Positions 44,514-52,880 of a DNA stretch of 64,000 bases are shown here, one piece after another (within the stretch, counting starts at the first letter, position 1; each line of letters opens with the position of its first letter). Origin of the DNA: Pseudomonas neuropathica (GTDB lineage: Bacteria; Pseudomonadota; Gammaproteobacteria; Pseudomonadales; Pseudomonadaceae); contig NZ_JACOPX010000013.1 of the NCBI RefSeq assembly GCF_015461835.1, positions 62,001 to 126,000 on the forward strand, read 5' to 3'. A program made the translations under genes and the position numbers. Under the pieces are notes generated by a model. The model had not been told where the DNA came from. It made no database searches and saw nothing but the letters and a program-made list of their open reading frames with translations.

Positions 44514-45449
44514 TTACGCAACCCCTGTAGGAGCTGCCGAAGGCCGCGATCTTGGTGCCAGCCCGGACAAAACTGCCTCCTCACGCAACCAGGCAAAAAA
44601 CGCCCGCACCGGCGGATGCCGCTCGCGCCCTGGCACGCACAACGCGCTGTACCCGGCGCCATCGACCTGAACCTGGCCCATGAACGGCACCAGCAAACCA
44701 CTGGCGACACTCTCCGACACCAGAATATTGCTCGCCAGCACCAGCCCTTGCCCGGCGATCGCCGCTTGCAGGGCGTAATGCTCTTCATCGTATTCACGGA
44801 TGGCCGGTGGCTGGTTCAACCAGTTTGCGCCGGCCTTGGCGCACCAAGCTTCCCAGCCATGGGCATACAGCTTGGAATTGTGCCAGCGCACGCTGATCAA
44901 CGTGGGTGTACGCCGCGCCGCCAGCGCCACTTGCTCGGGTGAGCCGTACACGCCGAACGACTCATCGAACAGGCACAGGCCATACAGGTTCGGGTAATCG
45001 TCGAGGCTGTAGCGCAGGACCAGATCGACACTGGCGTCCTGATGCAGATCGATGACTTCGCAGTGCGTATCGAGGCGCACGTTGATGTTCGGATGCTGTG
45101 CGTAAAAGCGCCCGAGACGCGGCACCAGCCACAGCGCAGCAAACGCGGCGGTGGTCGACAGCGTCAGCGTGCTGCCGCTGCGTTGCGGGCGCAGGGTGTC
45201 GACGCTTTGCGCCACCTCCAGCAATGCGCCGTGCAGGCTGCGAAACAGGCGTTCGCCGCCCTCGGTCAGGCGCACCTGGCGTGGCAGACGTTCAAACAAC
45301 GCGACACCGAGCCAGTCTTCCAGCGAACGGATCTGGTGGGAAATCGCGGTCGGCGTGACCGACAGCTCTTCGGCGGCAGCCTTGAAGCTCAGCAATCGTG
45401 ATGCCGATTCAAAGGCGCGCAGGGCGGTCAGCGGTAGCGAGGCGAACAT
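44514..45449 (-). CDS. LysR family regulator
   Basis: 311 residues. The HTH (F-K-A-A-A-E-E-L-S-V-T-P-T-A-I-S-H-Q) is at residues 23-40 and the GcvA-like effector domain follows. The last ~12 codons (A-P-R-S-R-P-S-A-A-P-T-G) are read through a family 2 REP copy, so the original C-terminus has been replaced or extended by repeat sequence. It is divergent from an oxidoreductase gene with 122 bases between, and likely controls it and the exporter behind it. Confidence 0.88.
   Translation of the reverse strand: MFASLPLTALRAFESASRLLSFKAAAEELSVTPTAISHQIRSLEDWLGVALFERLPRQVRLTEGGERLFRSLHGALLEVAQSVDTLRPQRSGSTLTLSTTAAFAALWLVPRLGRFYAQHPNINVRLDTHCEVIDLHQDASVDLVLRYSLDDYPNLYGLCLFDESFGVYGSPEQVALAARRTPTLISVRWHNSKLYAHGWEAWCAKAGANWLNQPPAIREYDEEHYALQAAIAGQGLVLASNILVSESVASGLLVPFMGQVQVDGAGYSALCVPGRERHPPVRAFFAWLREEAVLSGLAPRSRPSAAPTGVA
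44525..44553. repeat. Single REP (family 2) inside the LysR coding end
   Basis: TGTAGGAGCTGCCGAAGGCC lies within the last codons of the LysR gene, without an inverted partner. Confidence 0.85.
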
Positions 45450-45571
45450 TGGAAAACTCCATGGATGAAATCAATTCATCCCGAATGATTTTTGCTCATT
45501 TGAGAAGAAGCAATGGCGAGCCGCAAGCTGCAAGCCACAAGCAGTTTGATTCTAGTCCGGAGGATTTACAG

Positions 45572-46210
45572 ATGAGCAGGATTCTTGCGATTCATGCCAG
45601 CCCGCGTGGCGACCGTTCGCACTCGCGGCGGTTGGCGGAAGCTTTTCTCAGCGCCTGGCAGGTGCGTCATCCACAGGCGCAGGTGACTCGACGTGAGGTC
45701 GGTCGAGCGCTGATTCCCGCCGTCAATGAAGCCTTTGTCGCCGCCGCGTTTTATCCACAGCCTGAAGCGCGTCCATTGTCGATGCAGGCCGATCTGGCGC
45801 TGAGCGATCAACTGGTCGGCGAGTTGTTCGACCACGACCTGCTGCTGATTTCCACGCCGATGTACAACTTCAGCGTACCCAGCGGCCTTAAGGCCTGGGT
45901 CGATCAGATCGTGCGGCTGGGCCTGACCTTTGATCACACGCTGGACAATGGCGTCGCCCAGTACACCCCACTGTTGCAGGGCAAGAAGGCGCTGATCGTC
46001 ACCAGTCGCGGTGGTTTCGGCTTCGGTCCGGGTGGTGAACTGGAAGCCTTGAACCACGCCGATCCATGGTTGCGCACGGCGCTGGGGTTCATCGGCATCA
46101 ACGACGTCAGCGTGGTCGCGGCCGAAGGCGAAGAGTCCGCCGAACGTACCTTCGCAGTGTCGGTGGCCGAGGCCGAGCAGCGTTTGTTCGACCTGGCCAG
46201 GGAGTTCTAG
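45572..46210 (+). CDS. FMN-dependent NAD(P)H quinone/azo reductase (flavodoxin fold)
   Basis: 212 residues from ATG 45572 (GGAGG upstream). The phosphate-binding loop is S-P-R-G-D-R-S-H-S near residue 9. P-M-Y-N-F-S-V-P-S-x-L-K-A-W-V-D is the AzoR/NQO signature, and S-R-G-G appears near residue 150. It reduces quinones or azo compounds with FMN. The stop abuts the SMR gene start, so both probably form an electrophile/toxicant response under the divergent LysR. Confidence 0.88.
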   Translation: MSRILAIHASPRGDRSHSRRLAEAFLSAWQVRHPQAQVTRREVGRALIPAVNEAFVAAAFYPQPEARPLSMQADLALSDQLVGELFDHDLLLISTPMYNFSVPSGLKAWVDQIVRLGLTFDHTLDNGVAQYTPLLQGKKALIVTSRGGFGFGPGGELEALNHADPWLRTALGFIGINDVSVVAAEGEESAERTFAVSVAEAEQRLFDLAREF

Positions 46211-46516
46211 ATGGCCTGGTTGTTCCTGCTGATCGCCGCCGGGTTTGAAGTGACCTTCGCCATGGGCATGAAGTACGCCGAGGGCTTTACCCGGCTCTGG
46301 CCTTCTGTGATTACGGTGATTGCAGCGGTTGGCGGGATCTACTTCCTGACACTGGCGATGCGCGAGTTGCCGGTGAGCATCGCCTACCCGATCTGGACCG
46401 CGATCGGCTCACTGGGCACGGTGTTCCTCGGTTTCGCCTTGCTCGGCGAGAGCCTGACGCTGGTCAAACTGCTGTCAGTCGGGCTGATTGTGGCGGGGGT
46501 GGTGGGCCTGAAGTAG
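46211..46516 (+). CDS. SMR family exporter, SugE/Gdx-like
   Basis: 101 residues with four membrane helices. The functional glutamate is in G-F-E-V-T-F-A, and W-T-A-I-G-x-x-G in helix 3 follows the SugE/Gdx pattern rather than EmrE. These small dimeric antiporters export guanidinium or quaternary ammonium compounds. It starts on the base after the preceding TAG. Confidence 0.88.
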   Translation: MAWLFLLIAAGFEVTFAMGMKYAEGFTRLWPSVITVIAAVGGIYFLTLAMRELPVSIAYPIWTAIGSLGTVFLGFALLGESLTLVKLLSVGLIVAGVVGLK

Positions 46517-46607
46517 GCTGGTGGTTGAGTTGTCATCATCAGGGAGGATGCTTGGCGGGCGTTTTGCACACCTTGCATCCACTCACCGACCACAAGGATG
46601 TTTGCCC

Positions 46608-47486
46608 ATGTCGACGCGTTATCCACTGGTGCTGGTGCCCGGCATGCTCGGGTTTATCCGGCTGGTGCTCTATCCGTACTGGTACGGCATCATCAAAGCA
46701 TTGCGCCGCAGTGGTGCGACGGTGATCGCGGTGCAGGTGTCGCCGCTCAACTCTACAGAGGTGCGCGGCGAGCAATTGCTGGCGCAGATTGATGAGATCT
46801 TGCGCGAGACCGGGGCACAAAAGGTCAACCTGTTCGGCCACAGTCAGGGCTCGCTGACGGCGCGCTATGCGGCGGCGAAACGGCCGGATCTGGTGGCTTC
46901 AGTGACGTCGGTCGCCGGGCCGAATCATGGTTCGGAACTGGCCGACTATCTGCAGAAACACTACCCGGCGGACAGCGCCAAGGGCCGTCTGCTTGAAGCA
47001 TTGCTGCGTTTTGTCGGCTGGCTGATGGCGCTGTTGGAAACCGGTTACCACGGGCCGAAACTGCCGGTGGATATTCACGCCTCGCACCAATCGCTGACGA
47101 CTGAGGGTGTGGCGCTGTTCAATCAGCGTTATCCACAGGGGTTGCCTGAAACCTGGGGTGGGCACGGGCCGGAGGAGGTTAACGGCGTGCGTTATTACTC
47201 TTGGTCAGGGACGTTGCAGCCGGGCAAGACTGATCGTGGCGGTAATCTGTTCGACGGGACCAATCGCAGCTGTCGCTTGTTTGCGAAAACCTTCGTGCGT
47301 GAGCCGGGGCAGTGCGACGGGATGGTCGGGCGGTACAGCTCGCATCTGGGCACGGTGATTGGCGATGACTATCCGCTGGATCACTTCGACATCGTCAATC
47401 AGTCACTGGGGCTGGTTGGCAAGGGCGCGGATCCGGTGCGGCTGTTTGTCGAGCATGCGGCGCGGCTTGAGTCTGCCGGGGTTTAA
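46608..47486 (+). CDS. Triacylglycerol lipase-like alpha/beta hydrolase
   Basis: 292 residues from ATG 46608 (AAGGA ten bases upstream). It starts Y-P-L-V-L-V-P-G-M-L-G-F, carries the nucleophile G-H-S-Q-G near residue 84 and G-P-N-H-G-S, as in Pseudomonas family I lipases. D-G-M-V and D-H-F-D match the aspartate and histidine regions. It has no signal peptide and no Lif foldase gene nearby, unlike secreted LipA, so it may act intracellularly or be exported differently. Confidence 0.85.
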   Translation: MSTRYPLVLVPGMLGFIRLVLYPYWYGIIKALRRSGATVIAVQVSPLNSTEVRGEQLLAQIDEILRETGAQKVNLFGHSQGSLTARYAAAKRPDLVASVTSVAGPNHGSELADYLQKHYPADSAKGRLLEALLRFVGWLMALLETGYHGPKLPVDIHASHQSLTTEGVALFNQRYPQGLPETWGGHGPEEVNGVRYYSWSGTLQPGKTDRGGNLFDGTNRSCRLFAKTFVREPGQCDGMVGRYSSHLGTVIGDDYPLDHFDIVNQSLGLVGKGADPVRLFVEHAARLESAGV

Positions 47487-47509
47487 CTTGTAAGACCGAG
47501 CTATTGTTC

Positions 47510-47574
47510 ATCGCGAGCAGGCTCACTCCTACAGGGGAACGCATTCCAAATGTAGGAGTGAGCCTGCTCGCGAT
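47510..47574. repeat. REP pair (family 1, TGTAGGAGTGAGC subtype)
   Basis: TCGCGAGCAGGCTCACTCC faces its inverted copy over about 20 bases, between convergent lipase and EamA genes. Confidence 0.9.
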
Positions 47575-47583
47575 GGGGCCAGG

Positions 47584-48471
47584 TCAGGCAACGCTGATCC
47601 GGCGGCCCAACACGGTGGTCCAGCGCTCGGAAAGAATCACCCCGCCCAACGTCAACAACCCGCCCACCAGGTGATACATCGCCAACTGCTCCTTCAACAC
47701 CACCGCCGCAATCAGCGCGGTAATCAACGGCAGCAAGTTAAAGAACAGCGTCGTGCGACTCGGCCCCAACCGCTGAACCGCCTGCATCCACGCCAGCGGC
47801 GCAAGCATCGACGCCAGCAGGCACGCATACAGCACCAGCGGAATGTTCTGCAGGGTCAAACCGGTTTTTGGCGAGGCAGCATACAAAGGAAACAACACGA
47901 CAATTGCCACCAGCACCTGCAAATACAGCAACACCAGCGGTGGCAGGCGCAGCTGCCATTTTTTCAGCAAAGTGCTGTAGATCGCGTAGGCCAGGGTGGC
48001 GATCAGCATCATCGCATCACCCATGTTCACGCCGTGTTGCAGCAACGCGCCGAGGCTGCCGGACGAGACCACGACCAATACGCCGGCAAACGACAGAACC
48101 GCACCGACCAGCGCACCGGCGGTCAGGCGTTGGCCGAGGCTGATGATCGCCATGGCCAGCGACATCAACGGCATCAGCGACAGGATGATGCCCATGTTGG
48201 TGGCGGTGGTCAGGGTTGCGGCGAAGTAGGCGAGGCTCTGATACACGGCCATGCCGAGTACGCCGAGGATGAAAATCCTGCCCAGGTTCGGACGGATCTG
48301 CGGCCAGTGCGCGATCACCGCTTTGAGCATGAACGGGGTGAACAGCAAGCCGGCCAGGAGCCAGCGGTAGAAACCGATCTCGGCGGGGAAAATCGCCCCG
48401 ACCGCGAGTTTGTTGATCACGGTATTGCCGGCCCAGATAAAAATCGCCAGCAGTGGAAACGCGTATTGCAT
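47584..48471 (-). CDS. DMT superfamily (EamA) transporter
   Basis: 295 residues with ten hydrophobic helices in two EamA halves. The first half contains F-Y-R-W-L-L-A-G, the second ends with E-Q-L-A-M-Y-H-L-V-G-G. Such proteins export metabolites or amino acids, and the cargo is unknown. It is divergent from an AraC-type regulator 96 bases away. Confidence 0.88.
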   Translation of the reverse strand: MQYAFPLLAIFIWAGNTVINKLAVGAIFPAEIGFYRWLLAGLLFTPFMLKAVIAHWPQIRPNLGRIFILGVLGMAVYQSLAYFAATLTTATNMGIILSLMPLMSLAMAIISLGQRLTAGALVGAVLSFAGVLVVVSSGSLGALLQHGVNMGDAMMLIATLAYAIYSTLLKKWQLRLPPLVLLYLQVLVAIVVLFPLYAASPKTGLTLQNIPLVLYACLLASMLAPLAWMQAVQRLGPSRTTLFFNLLPLITALIAAVVLKEQLAMYHLVGGLLTLGGVILSERWTTVLGRRISVA

Positions 48472-48567
48472 GAGTTGAAACCAGTACGTTGATGAAGCGC
48501 AATTATCCCTTGTCTGGATGCAGGCCTATACTTCGAACCGGACAACCTGCCTCTGAAACCGGACAGC

Positions 48568-49362
48568 ATGAACAGCAAGCACATCGATCTGCTGGATTTC
48601 AGCGAACTGCCGTCAGCGGTGTACTTCCGCTACGCCGATTTCAACGCCCACGAATTTGCCGCGCCGCATCGGCATCCGTGGGGCACGCTGGAGTACGCCG
48701 CTCATGGCGTGTTGCACATGGACGTCGACGGCAGCCGTTTCATGTCGCCGCCGCAGTACGCGGTGTGGGTGCCGCCGCAGGTTGAGCACAGTTTCTACAG
48801 CCATCAACCGGTCAACTATCGCGCGGTGTGCCTCGATCCCGAGGTTTGCGCCGAACTGCCCAAGCGCGCCTGTACCCTGGCGATCAGCGACATTCTCAAG
48901 GCGATTCTCAAAGACTTCGCCGCCCGCGACGTGAAGATTCCTGAACTCGATGCCGATCAGCGTCTGGCTCAGGTTCTCGTCGATCAACTGCAACAGGCGC
49001 CAGTGCACGAATGCTATCTGCCGTACGCGAGCAGTCCGGGGTTGCTGGCGATTCTCGAAACCTTGCAGGCCGAGCCGGGCAACAATCAGCCGCTGGCGCA
49101 TTGGGCGCTTCAGGTGCACGTCAGCGAACGCACGCTGGCCCGGCAATTCGTTCGGGAGCTGGGGATGAGTTTCGGCGAGTGGCGTCAGCGTCTGCGTTAT
49201 CTCGCGGCAATCGAGGCGCTGGAAACTTCGCGCAGCGTGCAGGAAATCGCCTTCGATCTCGGCTACAGCAGTGGCTCGGCATTTATCGCTATGTTCGCGC
49301 GGCAGGCCGGGTGTACGCCGGAGCAGTATCGCCGTAGCCATCTGGAAGGCAGGAAGGTGTAA
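48568..49362 (+). CDS. AraC family regulator
   Basis: 264 residues. The N-terminal cupin ligand domain shows P-H-R-H-P-W-G and V-W-V-P-P. The C-terminal tandem HTH has V-S-E-R-T-L-A-R-Q-F and I-A-F-D-L-G-Y-S-S-G-S-A-F-I. This class often controls a divergent transporter, here the EamA gene. Confidence 0.9.
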   Translation: MNSKHIDLLDFSELPSAVYFRYADFNAHEFAAPHRHPWGTLEYAAHGVLHMDVDGSRFMSPPQYAVWVPPQVEHSFYSHQPVNYRAVCLDPEVCAELPKRACTLAISDILKAILKDFAARDVKIPELDADQRLAQVLVDQLQQAPVHECYLPYASSPGLLAILETLQAEPGNNQPLAHWALQVHVSERTLARQFVRELGMSFGEWRQRLRYLAAIEALETSRSVQEIAFDLGYSSGSAFIAMFARQAGCTPEQYRRSHLEGRKV

Positions 49363-49425
49363 CAAGATTTGGCTACACTCCAGCAGAGGCCGTTCCCATC
49401 GGTGCGGCGACAAGGAGAAAACTCC

Positions 49426-49731
49426 ATGAAGATGTTGCGTGTGCCTTTGTTGATGATTGGTTTGCTCCTGTGTTCCCAGGGTTTCGCCGCCACGGCGCAA
49501 CAGAACAAGATGACCACCTGCAATGCCGATGCGACCGCCAAGAGTCTGAAAGGCGATGAGCGCAAAACCTTCATGAGCACTTGCCTCAAGGCAGCGCCAG
49601 CAGCCAACGACGCCAAGGCCCTGACCCCGCAGCAGGAGAAAATGAAAACCTGCAACGCCGACGCGAAAACCAAAGCCCTGACCGGCGATGCGCGCAAGAC
49701 GTTCATGAGTGATTGCCTGAAGAAAAAATAA
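49426..49731 (+). CDS. PsiF family periplasmic protein
   Basis: 101 residues from ATG 49426 (AAGGAG upstream). A signal peptide of ~21 residues ends G-F-A-A. Two PsiF repeats follow, each with the pattern K-M-x-T-C-N-A-D-A-x-x-K-x-L-x-G-D-x-R-K-T-F-M-S-x-C-L-K, giving two cysteine pairs. PsiF is phosphate-starvation-inducible in E. coli but its function is unknown. Confidence 0.92.
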   Translation: MKMLRVPLLMIGLLLCSQGFAATAQQNKMTTCNADATAKSLKGDERKTFMSTCLKAAPAANDAKALTPQQEKMKTCNADAKTKALTGDARKTFMSDCLKKK

Positions 49732-49750
49732 CCCGGTTCTGTGGAGTGCG

Positions 49751-50057
49751 CCCTCACCCTAACCCTCTCCCAGAGGGAGAGGGGACTGACCGCGGTGTTT
49801 CAAGACATTCGTCGACCTGAAAAAACCGGGCGATTATGGATTCCATGGCGCTGTCTCAGGTCACTGGATATCCAGAGCATCCCCCAATCGGTTCCCTCTC
49901 CCTGAGGGAGGGGGAACTGACCGCAGTGTTACAAGACATTCGTCGACCTGAAAAAACCGGGCGATTATGGATTCCATGGCGTTGTCTCAGGTCACTGGAT
50001 ATCCAGAGCATCCCCCAATCGGTTCCCTCTCCCACTGGGAGAGGGCTAGGGTGAGGG
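49751..50057. repeat. CCCTCACCC palindromic element with internal 131-bp tandem duplication
   Basis: Outer arms CCCTCACCCTAACCCTCTCC and GGGAGAGGGCTAGGGTGAGG bound two near-identical 131-base units (each with ATGGATTCCATGGCG and GGATATCCAG palindromes). No convincing gene is present in the 434-base gap. Confidence 0.9.
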
Positions 50058-50165
50058 CTGGATCTGAAGCCAGGCACCAAAAGCTGAAGCTCCGCATATT
50101 TCTAGTGCTCACCCCGGAACGCTGGCAGACTGCCAATCCTTTTACGCCGTTCGTTTTGAGGCTGT

Positions 50166-51179
50166 ATGCCAACGTTTTCTGAGCGTCATGTAGTGTTCTG
50201 GGTCAGTTGCATCATCATTTTCGGCGGTTTGCTGCTGGTGTTGCCGCTGCGCTTGTTGCCCAGTCTGTTGGCCGGTTTGTTGGTCTATGAACTGGTCAAC
50301 ATGCTCACCCCGCAACTGCAACGGCTGATCGAAGGCCGTCGCGCGCGTTGGCTGGCGGTGGCGTTGCTGGGCACGCTGGTGGTGAGTGTGCTGGCGTTGC
50401 TTTTTGCTGGCGCCATCAGCTTCTTACTGCACGAAGCGGAAAATCCCGGCGCTTCCCTCGACAAATTCATGGGCGTGGTTGATCGCGCGCGCGGGCAATT
50501 GCCGCCGTTCATCGACGCCTATCTACCGGCCAGCGCCGGAGAATTTCGCGTCGCGATCGGCGAATGGCTGAGCAAGCATCTCTCCGAGTTGCAACTGGTC
50601 GGCAAAGACGCCGCGCACATGTTCGTGACGCTGCTGATCGGCATGGTGCTTGGCGCGATCATCGCCCTGCAGCGCGTGCCCGACGTCACCAAACGCAAAC
50701 CGTTGGCCGCCGCGTTGTTCGACCGTTTGCACCTGCTGGTGCAGGCATTTCGCAATATCGTCTTTGCGCAGATCAAGATTGCCTTGCTCAACACCTTCTT
50801 CACCGGGATCTTCCTCGCGGTGATCCTGCCGATGTTCGGTGTGAAGCTGCCGCTGACCAAAACCCTGATCGTGCTGACCTTCCTGCTCGGCCTGCTGCCG
50901 GTAATCGGCAACCTGATATCCAACACGCTGATCACTATCGTCGGCCTGTCGCTGTCAATCTGGGTGGCGGTGGCGGCGTTGGGTTATCTGATTGTTATCC
51001 ACAAGCTCGAATACTTCCTGAATGCGCGCATTGTCGGCGGGCAGATCAGTGCCAAATCGTGGGAGTTGCTGCTCGCGATGCTGGTGTTCGAGGCCGCATT
51101 CGGCCTGCCGGGGGTGGTGGCGGGGCCGATTTATTACGCGTACCTGAAGAGTGAGTTGAAGCTGGGCGGGATGGTTTGA
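50166..51179 (+). CDS. AI-2E family transporter (PerM/YdiK type)
   Basis: 337 residues with about eight hydrophobic segments and a ~90-residue hydrophilic loop after TM3. Conserved family features are L-P-V-I-G-N-L-I-S-N near residue 245 and a late G-x-x-G-x-x-x-G-P. Family members range from Na+/H+ antiport to signal export, so a quorum-signal role should not be assumed. Confidence 0.85.
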   Translation: MPTFSERHVVFWVSCIIIFGGLLLVLPLRLLPSLLAGLLVYELVNMLTPQLQRLIEGRRARWLAVALLGTLVVSVLALLFAGAISFLLHEAENPGASLDKFMGVVDRARGQLPPFIDAYLPASAGEFRVAIGEWLSKHLSELQLVGKDAAHMFVTLLIGMVLGAIIALQRVPDVTKRKPLAAALFDRLHLLVQAFRNIVFAQIKIALLNTFFTGIFLAVILPMFGVKLPLTKTLIVLTFLLGLLPVIGNLISNTLITIVGLSLSIWVAVAALGYLIVIHKLEYFLNARIVGGQISAKSWELLLAMLVFEAAFGLPGVVAGPIYYAYLKSELKLGGMV

Positions 51180-51209
51180 TCCAAGCCTTGTAGCGACTGA
51201 ACGGACCCC

Positions 51210-51295
51210 TTCGCGAGCAAGCTCGCTCCCACGCTGGATTGCATTTCAACTGAAGGAATGCGGTCAAATGTGGGAGTGAGCTTGCTCGCGAATGG
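51210..51295. repeat. REP pair (family 1), inverted
   Basis: TTCGCGAGCAAGCTCGCTCC and GTGGGAGTGAGCTTGCTCGC lie about 40 bases apart between convergent genes. The partner has one changed base. Confidence 0.88.
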
Positions 51296-51313
51296 CGCTA
51301 CGCCGATTTCAAG

Positions 51314-52588
51314 TCAGGCCATGGCACCATAGCGTTTCATCGCTTCAATCGCCAAACCGCTACCAATGCTGCCAAAGATATTCCCTTCAACATGCCGCGC
51401 ATTCGGCAGCATCGCCGAGACGCTGTTGCGCAGCGCCGGAATCCCGCTCGAACCGCCGGTGAAGAACACGGTATCGACCTGATCCACTGCCACACCGGCA
51501 TCGTTCAACAACTGGGTAACACTGCCGCGTACCCGCTCCAGCAACGCATCGATCGCTGATTCGAACAGTGCGCGCGTCAGTTCCACACTCAGCCCGGCTT
51601 CGATCCGGTCCAGCGGCACATGGCGGCTGTCGGTGTGGGTCAGCTGGATCTTGGTTTCTTCGACTTCCATCGCCAGCCAGTGGCCGGCGCGCTGTTCGAT
51701 CAGCTTGAACAGGCGATCGATGCCGCCAGTGTCTTCGATGTCGTAGCGCATGCTGCCCAGCGCCAGGCTGGATTTCTGCGAGTACACCGAGTTGATGGTG
51801 TGCCAGGTCGCCAGGTTCATGTGGTGGCTGGTCGGCATATAGGCGCCGCTCTTCATGCGGCTGCCGTAGCCGAATAGCGGCATCAGGCCTTGCAGGCTCA
51901 ACTGTTTGTCGAAGTCAGTCCCGCCAATGTGCACGCCGCCGGTGGCGAGGATGTCATCGTGGCGGTTATCAAGTCCACGACGCTCGGGCGACAGGCGCAC
52001 CAGCGAGAAGTCGGAGGTACCACCGCCGATGTCGACGATCAGCACCAGCTCTTCTTTCTCGATGGTCGACTCGTAGTCGAAAGCGGCAGCGATTGGCTCG
52101 TACTGGAACGAGACCTCTTTGAAGCCGATCTTGCGCGCCACTTCGACCAGGGTGTCTTCGGCTTCCTGGTCAGCCAGCGGATCGTCATCGACGAAGAACA
52201 CCGGACGCCCGAGCACCACCTGCTCGAATTCCCGACCGGCGGCGGTTTCGGCGCGGCTCTTCAACTGGCCGATGAACAGGCCGAGCAAGTCCTTGAACGG
52301 CATCGCCGTGCCGAGGACGCTGGTGTCGTGCTTGATCAGCTTGGAACCGAGCAGGCTTTTCAGCGAGCGCATCAGCCGGCCTTCGTAGCCTTCCAGGTAC
52401 TCGTGCAGCGCCAGACGACCGTACACCGGGCGGCGTTCCTCGATGTTGAAGAAGACCACCGACGGCAGGGTGATCTTGTCGTCTTCCAGCGCGATCATCG
52501 TTTCCATGCCGGGGCGCAGCCAGCCGACGGTGGAGTTGGACGTGCCGAAGTCGATGCCGCAGGCACGGGCTGGAGAGGCGTCTTTCAT
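51314..52588 (-). CDS. yegD: Hsp70 family protein, YegD-like
   Basis: 424 residues, an Hsp70/actin-type ATPase domain with no separate substrate-binding domain (DnaK is ~640). The phosphate-1 motif I-D-F-G-T-S-N-S-T-V is near residue 12, phosphate-2 is I-V-D-I-G-G-G-T-S-D-F-S and the adenosine motif is F-F-T-G-G-S-S-G-I-P. YegD-type proteins have no defined client. It is divergent from the cbpA co-chaperone, which suggests but does not prove partnership. Confidence 0.9.
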   Translation of the reverse strand: MKDASPARACGIDFGTSNSTVGWLRPGMETMIALEDDKITLPSVVFFNIEERRPVYGRLALHEYLEGYEGRLMRSLKSLLGSKLIKHDTSVLGTAMPFKDLLGLFIGQLKSRAETAAGREFEQVVLGRPVFFVDDDPLADQEAEDTLVEVARKIGFKEVSFQYEPIAAAFDYESTIEKEELVLIVDIGGGTSDFSLVRLSPERRGLDNRHDDILATGGVHIGGTDFDKQLSLQGLMPLFGYGSRMKSGAYMPTSHHMNLATWHTINSVYSQKSSLALGSMRYDIEDTGGIDRLFKLIEQRAGHWLAMEVEETKIQLTHTDSRHVPLDRIEAGLSVELTRALFESAIDALLERVRGSVTQLLNDAGVAVDQVDTVFFTGGSSGIPALRNSVSAMLPNARHVEGNIFGSIGSGLAIEAMKRYGAMA

Positions 52589-52683
52589 GTCTTTCGGTTC
52601 CGGTCAAAAAAACGGCCGCGCAGTGTATGTCAGTGCGCGCCAGATTCGAAGGCCGGTCATCTGCTATTTCACGACTAAACTGC

Positions 52684-52710
52684 CTTGAAACCTCAAGCTT
52701 TGCCCCAAAC
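52684..52710 (+). promoter_or_regulatory. Candidate heat-shock (sigma-32) promoter before cbpA
   Basis: CTTGAAA (full -35 match) and CCCCAAAC (near CCCCATNT) are separated by twelve bases and point to cbpA, leaving a ~160-base leader. It lies in the 292-base gap between yegD and cbpA. Confidence 0.5.
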
Positions 52711-52880
52711 TTGCTGGCATGGGCCGGCAGAACCACCGGCGGTCGCAAGAACCGCCGTCCACTGCCGATAAACTTCTGCTGCGCCACCCGGTCACAACTT
52801 TGAGATCGGTCAACCTGGCACGCGCGAATCGGCGCATGCTGGTATCGGCGCGAAATCGATAACGGACGGTGACTCCTTCG

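Noticed and set aside
50166..51179. Calling this gene an autoinducer-2 exporter
   Set aside because: The family name is broad, no quorum-sensing gene is adjacent, and other members are ion antiporters.
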